Shown here in pieces: positions 13,826 to 17,185 of a DNA stretch of 17,185 nt (position 1 is its first letter; each line of letters starts with the position of its first letter). The DNA lies in assembly GCA_963695195.1 (NCBI GenBank), contig CAVOGE010000006.1:1-17185 (forward strand), in the 5' to 3' direction. Made by a program: the position numbers and the translations under genes. The stretch comes from CF-167 sp963695195 (GTDB lineage: Bacteria > Chloroflexota > Limnocylindria > QHBO01). The notes under the pieces were generated by a model. That model was not told the origin of the DNA. It worked only from the letters and a program-made list of their open reading frames with translations, and did not search any database.

Positions 13826-13849
13826 CGACCGGCCGTAACGACCGGCCGG
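13826..13849 (+). other. Hairpin and 10-base direct repeat between binding-protein and permease genes
   Basis: CGACCGGCCG is repeated at 13826-13835 and 13839-13848 with TAA between. The same bases also form a 7-bp all-GC stem (13829-13835 with 13843-13849) around a 7-base loop. There is no T tract. Located 4-7 bases after the stop codon, it could cause partial termination or protect the upstream mRNA from 3' decay. Confidence 0.55.
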
Positions 13850-13901
13850 GGGGCGGCACGCGCCGCTCCTCGGCCATACTCCACCCCAGCACCGGACGGC
13901 G

Positions 13902-13913
13902 AAGGAGGGAGGT
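13902..13913 (+). promoter_or_regulatory. Ribosome site of the first permease gene
   Basis: AAGGAGGGAGGT contains two overlapping Shine-Dalgarno cores, 5 to 10 bases before the GTG at 13919. It supports the GTG start. Confidence 0.65.
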
Positions 13914-13918
13914 AGCCC

Positions 13919-14896
13919 GTGGACGACCGGCTGATCACCGCGATCATCGTGGTGGTGGGTGTTCCGGGTGTCCTGGTCGGCTACATCTGGGGCACCGAGC
14001 AGGTGCTCCGCCTCTTCCGCGGCCGCCGGCAACCGCAGATCCGGCCGTGGCTCTGGCTGCTACCCGCGCTCGGCTTCCTGGGTGTGTTCCTGGTCTACCC
14101 GACCATCGGGACCATCCTTCGCAGTCTCCAGGACAAGGCGGGCACGGAATTCGTGGGGCTTGCCAACTACGCCTGGTTCTTCTCCAATGACAGCGCCCTC
14201 TCGGCGCTGAAGAACAATGTCCTGTGGGTGGTCTTCCTGACCGCATTCACGGTGGGAATCGGACTGCTCATCTCGGTGCTCGTCGATCGCGTCCGGTACG
14301 AGTCGGTGGCGAAGAGCGTGATCTTCGTCCCGCTGGCGGTCAGCATGGTGGCCGCCGGGGTGATCTGGAAGTTCATGTACGAATACCGGCCGCCGGGGCA
14401 GACCCAGATCGGGACGCTCAATGCGGCGCTCGACACGGTCGGCACGGGACCGGTGGCGTTCCTCCAGGTGCAGGACTTCAGCCTGAACACGTTTGCGCTC
14501 ATCGCGGTGATGACCTGGATGTGGACGGGGTTCGCGATGGTGATCATCTCTGCCGCATTGAAGTCCATCAACCCCGAGCTGCTCGAGGCAGCAAGGATGG
14601 ACGGCGCAAACGAGTGGCAGGTCTTCCGCGGAATCATCTTCCCGCTGCTGGTGCCGACGCTGGCGGTGGTGTCGACCACCATCGTCATCACCGCCCTCAA
14701 GGCGTTCGACATCGTCTACACCATGACCAGCGGCAACCTCGAGACCGATGTCATCGCCAACCTCATGATCAAGCAGATGTTCAGCTTCGGCGACTTCGGG
14801 CGCGCCAGCGCCATCGCCGTGGTCCTGCTGCTGGCCATCGTGCCGATCATGCTCTTCAACATCCGGCAGTTCCGCTCGCAGGAGGCGGTCCGATGA
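13919..14896 (+). CDS. Sugar ABC transporter permease, MalF/AglF type
   Basis: 325 residues with about seven transmembrane segments, including an extra N-terminal helix (about residues 6-24) before the usual PWLWLLPALGFLGVFLVYPTIGTILRS first helix. The binding-protein-dependent transport domain contains the EAA loop that contacts the ATPase: EAARMDGANEWQVFRGIIFPLL (around residues 222-243). The C-terminus (FNIRQFRSQEAVR) is typical of the AglF-like branch. It forms a heterodimer with the next permease in the cytoplasmic membrane. The GTG start follows a strong ribosome site, and the stop codon overlaps the next gene's ATG by four bases, implying coupled translation. Confidence 0.93.
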   Translation: MDDRLITAIIVVVGVPGVLVGYIWGTEQVLRLFRGRRQPQIRPWLWLLPALGFLGVFLVYPTIGTILRSLQDKAGTEFVGLANYAWFFSNDSALSALKNNVLWVVFLTAFTVGIGLLISVLVDRVRYESVAKSVIFVPLAVSMVAAGVIWKFMYEYRPPGQTQIGTLNAALDTVGTGPVAFLQVQDFSLNTFALIAVMTWMWTGFAMVIISAALKSINPELLEAARMDGANEWQVFRGIIFPLLVPTLAVVSTTIVITALKAFDIVYTMTSGNLETDVIANLMIKQMFSFGDFGRASAIAVVLLLAIVPIMLFNIRQFRSQEAVR

Positions 14897-15783
14897 CCAC
14901 GGCGACCTCGACCCGGCAGGGCCGCACCCGGCCAGGCTGGCTCGCGCGAGCGCGCGGGCGCTTCGGCGTGCATGCGGTCCTGGCAATCCTGATGATCGTG
15001 TGGCTCCTCCCCACCATCGGCCTGCTGGTCAACTCGTTCCGGCAGCCGGCAGCCGTGTCGGCCAGCGGGTGGTGGGAGGGCCTCTTGCCGCCGTATGACC
15101 TGACGCTGGAGAACTACGCCCACGTTCTCGCACGAAACGGAATCGCCGACGCCTTCATCAACAGCCTGTTCATCACCATTCCCGCCACGGTGATCCCCAT
15201 CCTGGTCGCCGCCTTCGCGGCATTCGCCTTCAGCTGGATGGAGTTCCGAGGTCGGAACCTCCTCTTCGTGGTCGTCGTCGGTCTCCTCGTCGTTCCGCTG
15301 CAGACCACACTGATCCCGATCCTCCGGCTGTTCGCCACGCTCGGCATCAACGGCCAGTTCCTGGCGGTCTGGCTCGCTCACACCGGGTACGGACTCCCCT
15401 TTGCGATCTACCTGCTGCGCAATTACATGGGCGGTCTGCCGCGCGAGGTGTTCGAATCGGCGGCCATCGACGGCGCCAGCCCGGTGACCAGCTTCTTCCG
15501 CCTGGCGCTGCCGATGAGCGTGCCGGTGATCGCGGCCCTGGCGATCTTCCAGTTCCTGTTTGTCTGGAACGATCTGCTCGTGGCCCTGATCTACATCGGC
15601 GCGGCGAACCCCGACAACCTGCCGCTCACGGTCAACCTGGCCAACCTGGTCAACTCGCTCGGCGGCGGCTGGCAGGCGCTCGGGGCGGCCGCGTTCCTGT
15701 CGATGGCGCTGCCCCTGGTGGTCTTCTTCAGCCTGCAGCGCTACTTCGTGCGCGGCATCGTCGGCGGGTCGGTGAAGGGCTAG
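14893..15783 (+). CDS. Carbohydrate ABC transporter permease, MalG/AglG type
   Basis: 296 residues from the ATG at 14893, which overlaps the upstream stop in ATGA and has AGGAGG 7 bases ahead. The frame is open much further upstream, but that part is antisense-free shadow of the first permease and is not used. About six transmembrane segments are visible, with the EAA-type loop ESAAIDGASPVTSFFRLALPM near residues 195-215 and the usual MalG ending YFVRGIVGGSVKG. With the first permease it forms the membrane channel of the importer. No ATPase gene follows; a shared MsmK/UgpC-like ATPase encoded elsewhere is probably used. The stop codon shares CTAG with that of the facing glycosidase gene. Confidence 0.93.
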   Translation: MTTATSTRQGRTRPGWLARARGRFGVHAVLAILMIVWLLPTIGLLVNSFRQPAAVSASGWWEGLLPPYDLTLENYAHVLARNGIADAFINSLFITIPATVIPILVAAFAAFAFSWMEFRGRNLLFVVVVGLLVVPLQTTLIPILRLFATLGINGQFLAVWLAHTGYGLPFAIYLLRNYMGGLPREVFESAAIDGASPVTSFFRLALPMSVPVIAALAIFQFLFVWNDLLVALIYIGAANPDNLPLTVNLANLVNSLGGGWQALGAAAFLSMALPLVVFFSLQRYFVRGIVGGSVKG

Positions 15784-17069
15784 CCAGCCGATCCATCTGG
15801 CTCAACCCGCTCGGACAGCATCTCGAGCACCAGCGCCGACCAGCCAAACCCGAGCGCGCCATACCCGACGCCGGTCTCGGGGTTGTAGTGCTCGCGGAAG
15901 CCCGAGCGCTCGACGAGCGCCAGGCTTGCGTCCTCGATGGAGCGGGCAAGCTGCTCGCGACCATGGCGCCGCAGGCCGCGGGCCAGGTACCAGTTCATGT
16001 TGATCCAGGACTGACCTCGCCACAGCACCGTGCCGCGCGGCGCGGCGCGATATGCCGGATCCCCTCGCGAGACGCTCGGCACCGGGTACCGCGTGCCGAA
16101 ATCCGCTGGGTCAGCCATGCGGCTCGCAAGCCGCTCGACGATCGCCTCGGGTAGTACGGGGAGCAGGATCGGCATCAGTCCGGCCACCGTCGACCCGGGA
16201 AGGGGTGTCTCGTCGTTGCCTGCCAGGCTGCTGAAGTCCCCCGTCTCCGGTACCCAGCAGCGGGCCAGCAGGGCGGCTTGCGTGTGCTCGGCCCGGGCGC
16301 CGAAATCGGCCGCCCCTTCGGTGTCGCCCAACTGCGTCAGCAGGCCGCCGAGGAGGCGCTGGTTCTCGGCGTACAACACGTTGGATGCAACCTCTTCCAC
16401 CACGAACCTGTCCGCGGCGAAGATGGCTGCCGAATCGTGGCCGAGCCGCGCGTTCTTCTCTGCGAGGGAACGCCAGGCAGCCTCGAACGCCGCCGGGTCA
16501 CCACCCGATACACCGAGGTACGCATCGAAGTTCGGCGCCTGGTCCATGCCCGTCTCGTGCGGCTCCAGCGCCGCGATCAGACCATCGCGGTCGGGGTCGC
16601 GAACCCGATCGCACCAGTCATAGAACTGGCGCACGGCGGGCAGCACCTCGCGCAGGAAGGCGGTGCCGCGACCGCGGCGGGCCACCGCGGCCACCGCCTC
16701 GGCGAGCACCGGAGGCTGCATGCTGTCCGAGATGCGTCGCGATCGTCCCGCGACCTGGTACGGGGCGGTCGGATCGACCGGCCGCTCGTGTTGCCAGAAG
16801 GTCATGTGCGGCACGAACCCGTCCGGCTGCTGATTCGCGAGCAGGCTCACGATCTCGGCCTCGGCGCGGCCGATGTCGAGTCGACTCTGCACGATCGCGT
16901 GGAAGCACGAGTCCCAGAACCACTGGTACGGGTAGGTGTCGACCGACGGGCAGACGAAGTCGTAGCTGGTGGATCGCCATGCGGCATATCCCTGCTGACG
17001 ATTCCCGCGGTACAGCTCCGCGACTTCCGTCCGCAGGTCCGAGAGCCGGGCGCGTTCGGTACGTCCCAT
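15780..17069 (-). CDS. GH63-like glycosidase (mannosylglycerate/glucosylglycerate hydrolase-like)
   Basis: 429 residues, no signal peptide, so cytoplasmic. It is an (alpha/alpha)6-barrel glycosidase related to mannosylglycerate and glucosylglycerate hydrolases and to other GH63/trehalase-like enzymes. Landmarks are YQWFWDSCFHAIV (Asp53), SDSMQPPVLAEAV, ALEPHETGMDQAPNFD (Asp176, likely general acid), RGQSWINMNWYLARGL and FREHYNPETGVGYGALGFGWSALVLEML (Glu393, likely general base). The length and the spacing of these residues fit the bacterial hydrolases of glycosylglycerates. The substrate could equally be trehalose or another small alpha-glycoside; I did not see a feature that decides it. It faces the sugar importer, sharing one CTAG as both stop codons, which suggests they handle the same compound. 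The ATG is supported by a -10 hexamer 6 bases upstream. Confidence 0.85.
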   Translation of the reverse strand: MGRTERARLSDLRTEVAELYRGNRQQGYAAWRSTSYDFVCPSVDTYPYQWFWDSCFHAIVQSRLDIGRAEAEIVSLLANQQPDGFVPHMTFWQHERPVDPTAPYQVAGRSRRISDSMQPPVLAEAVAAVARRGRGTAFLREVLPAVRQFYDWCDRVRDPDRDGLIAALEPHETGMDQAPNFDAYLGVSGGDPAAFEAAWRSLAEKNARLGHDSAAIFAADRFVVEEVASNVLYAENQRLLGGLLTQLGDTEGAADFGARAEHTQAALLARCWVPETGDFSSLAGNDETPLPGSTVAGLMPILLPVLPEAIVERLASRMADPADFGTRYPVPSVSRGDPAYRAAPRGTVLWRGQSWINMNWYLARGLRRHGREQLARSIEDASLALVERSGFREHYNPETGVGYGALGFGWSALVLEMLSERVEPDGSAG

Positions 17070-17075
17070 CTGCGC

Positions 17076-17081
17076 AGCGTA
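17076..17081 (-). promoter_or_regulatory. Probable -10 of the glycosidase gene (leaderless)
   Basis: On the minus strand this reads TACGCT, exactly 6 bases before the ATG at 17069. No Shine-Dalgarno is present. No good -35 was found. Confidence 0.5.
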
Positions 17082-17088
17082 TCGGCCG

Positions 17089-17100
17089 CGGGTGCACCCG
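17089..17100. promoter_or_regulatory. 12-bp perfect palindrome, operator candidate for the glycosidase gene
   Basis: CGGGTGCACCCG is its own reverse complement. It covers the -10/-35 spacer region upstream of the glycosidase -10 and lies between the two divergent promoters, where a repressor dimer would block transcription. The regulator is not in view. Confidence 0.5.
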
Positions 17101-17130
17101 ACGGTCGAAATCCAACCCTCGCGCAGGCGC

Positions 17131-17136
17131 TACGCT
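17131..17136 (+). promoter_or_regulatory. Probable -10 of the divergent gene at the right edge
   Basis: TACGCT lies 6 bases before the GTG at 17143, the same hexamer and spacing as the glycosidase gene on the other strand. Confidence 0.45.
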
Positions 17137-17142
17137 TGACGG

Positions 17143-17185
17143 GTGACCAGATCCGCCACGCATCCACGGGCCCACACCACACGCT
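17143..17185 (+). CDS. Start of an unidentified gene, cut by the window edge
   Basis: Fourteen codons (MTRSATHPRAHTTR) from a GTG run open to the end of the window. There is too little to name. The start is supported by the TACGCT hexamer 6 bases upstream and by the divergent arrangement with the glycosidase gene. Its function might relate to the glycosidase/importer locus. Confidence 0.4.
   Translation, partial: MTRSATHPRAHTTR

Noticed and set aside
12574..13947. A 457-residue minus-strand open frame opposite the substrate-binding protein gene.
   Set aside because: No motif or ribosome site supports it, and the plus frame has a lipobox, Shine-Dalgarno and family features.
14224..14892. An upstream extension of the second permease frame.
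   Set aside because: The extension overlaps the first permease gene in another frame and is not protein-like; the ATG at 14893 has a ribosome site and the usual ATGA overlap.
1..17185. tRNA/rRNA genes, CRISPR arrays, transposases, integrases, attachment sites or toxin-antitoxin pairs.
   Set aside because: I looked along both strands and saw no cloverleaf-like element, regularly spaced repeats, transposase motifs or terminal inverted repeats.

Overview
This is a high-GC bacterial chromosomal window with tightly packed genes and no RNA genes, insertion sequences, phage genes or CRISPR arrays that I could recognise. The gene families suggest a Chloroflexota lineage (Limnocylindria/Ellin6529-like) or, less likely, an actinomycete. 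They include a zinc-ribbon/cyclase/AAA/TPR giant, a DUF3179 lipoprotein, a DUF4242 protein close to Streptomyces SCO4226, and an alpha-glucoside-type ABC importer paired with a GH63-like hydrolase. The taxonomic call is an inference from gene content, not a measurement.

Layout. (a) 1-2579, plus strand: the C-terminal end of a two-dinucleotide-binding-domain flavoprotein disulfide reductase relative, a DUF3179 lipoprotein and a TauE/SafE-type permease. (b) 2582-4291, minus strand: a D-2-hydroxyglutarate/glycolate-type FAD dehydrogenase followed by a small DUF4242 protein. (c) 4369-9833, plus strand: a CPBP membrane protease-like protein, the molybdopterin enzyme MoaA and a 1165-residue class III cyclase-ATPase regulator. 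(d) 9830-11944: a divergent pair, XdhC/CoxI family on minus and a Ser/Cys-type proline racemase superfamily enzyme on plus. (e) 11945-15783, plus strand: a roughly 320-base regulatory gap, a 59-residue unknown protein, then a sugar ABC importer (binding lipoprotein and two permeases, no ATPase). (f) 15780-17069, minus strand: a cytoplasmic GH63/mannosylglycerate-hydrolase-like glycosidase facing the importer. (g) The first 14 codons of a divergent gene at the right edge.

Functional themes. MoaA and XdhC both serve molybdenum-cofactor enzymes, though no molybdenum hydroxylase lies here. The importer and facing glycosidase look like a uptake-and-hydrolysis set for a small alpha-glycoside such as glucosylglycerate, mannosylglycerate or an alpha-glucoside; the substrate is not shown by the sequence. 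The FAD dehydrogenase and the hydroxyproline-type enzyme suggest catabolism of 2-hydroxyacids and hydroxyproline.

Expression signals form a consistent picture. Many starts (GTG or ATG) have no Shine-Dalgarno but carry a TANNNT-like -10 hexamer 6-9 nt upstream, implying leaderless mRNAs. The importer genes and the DUF4242 gene instead have clear Shine-Dalgarno sites. Two of three convergent gene pairs share a single CTAG as both stop codons, and three gene ends are followed by short GC-only hairpins without a T tract. I found nothing that I can defend as a wholly new system. The most worthwhile leads are the leaderless promoter pattern, the importer/glycosidase cassette with its leader ORF and repeats, and several enzymes with altered active-site residues.
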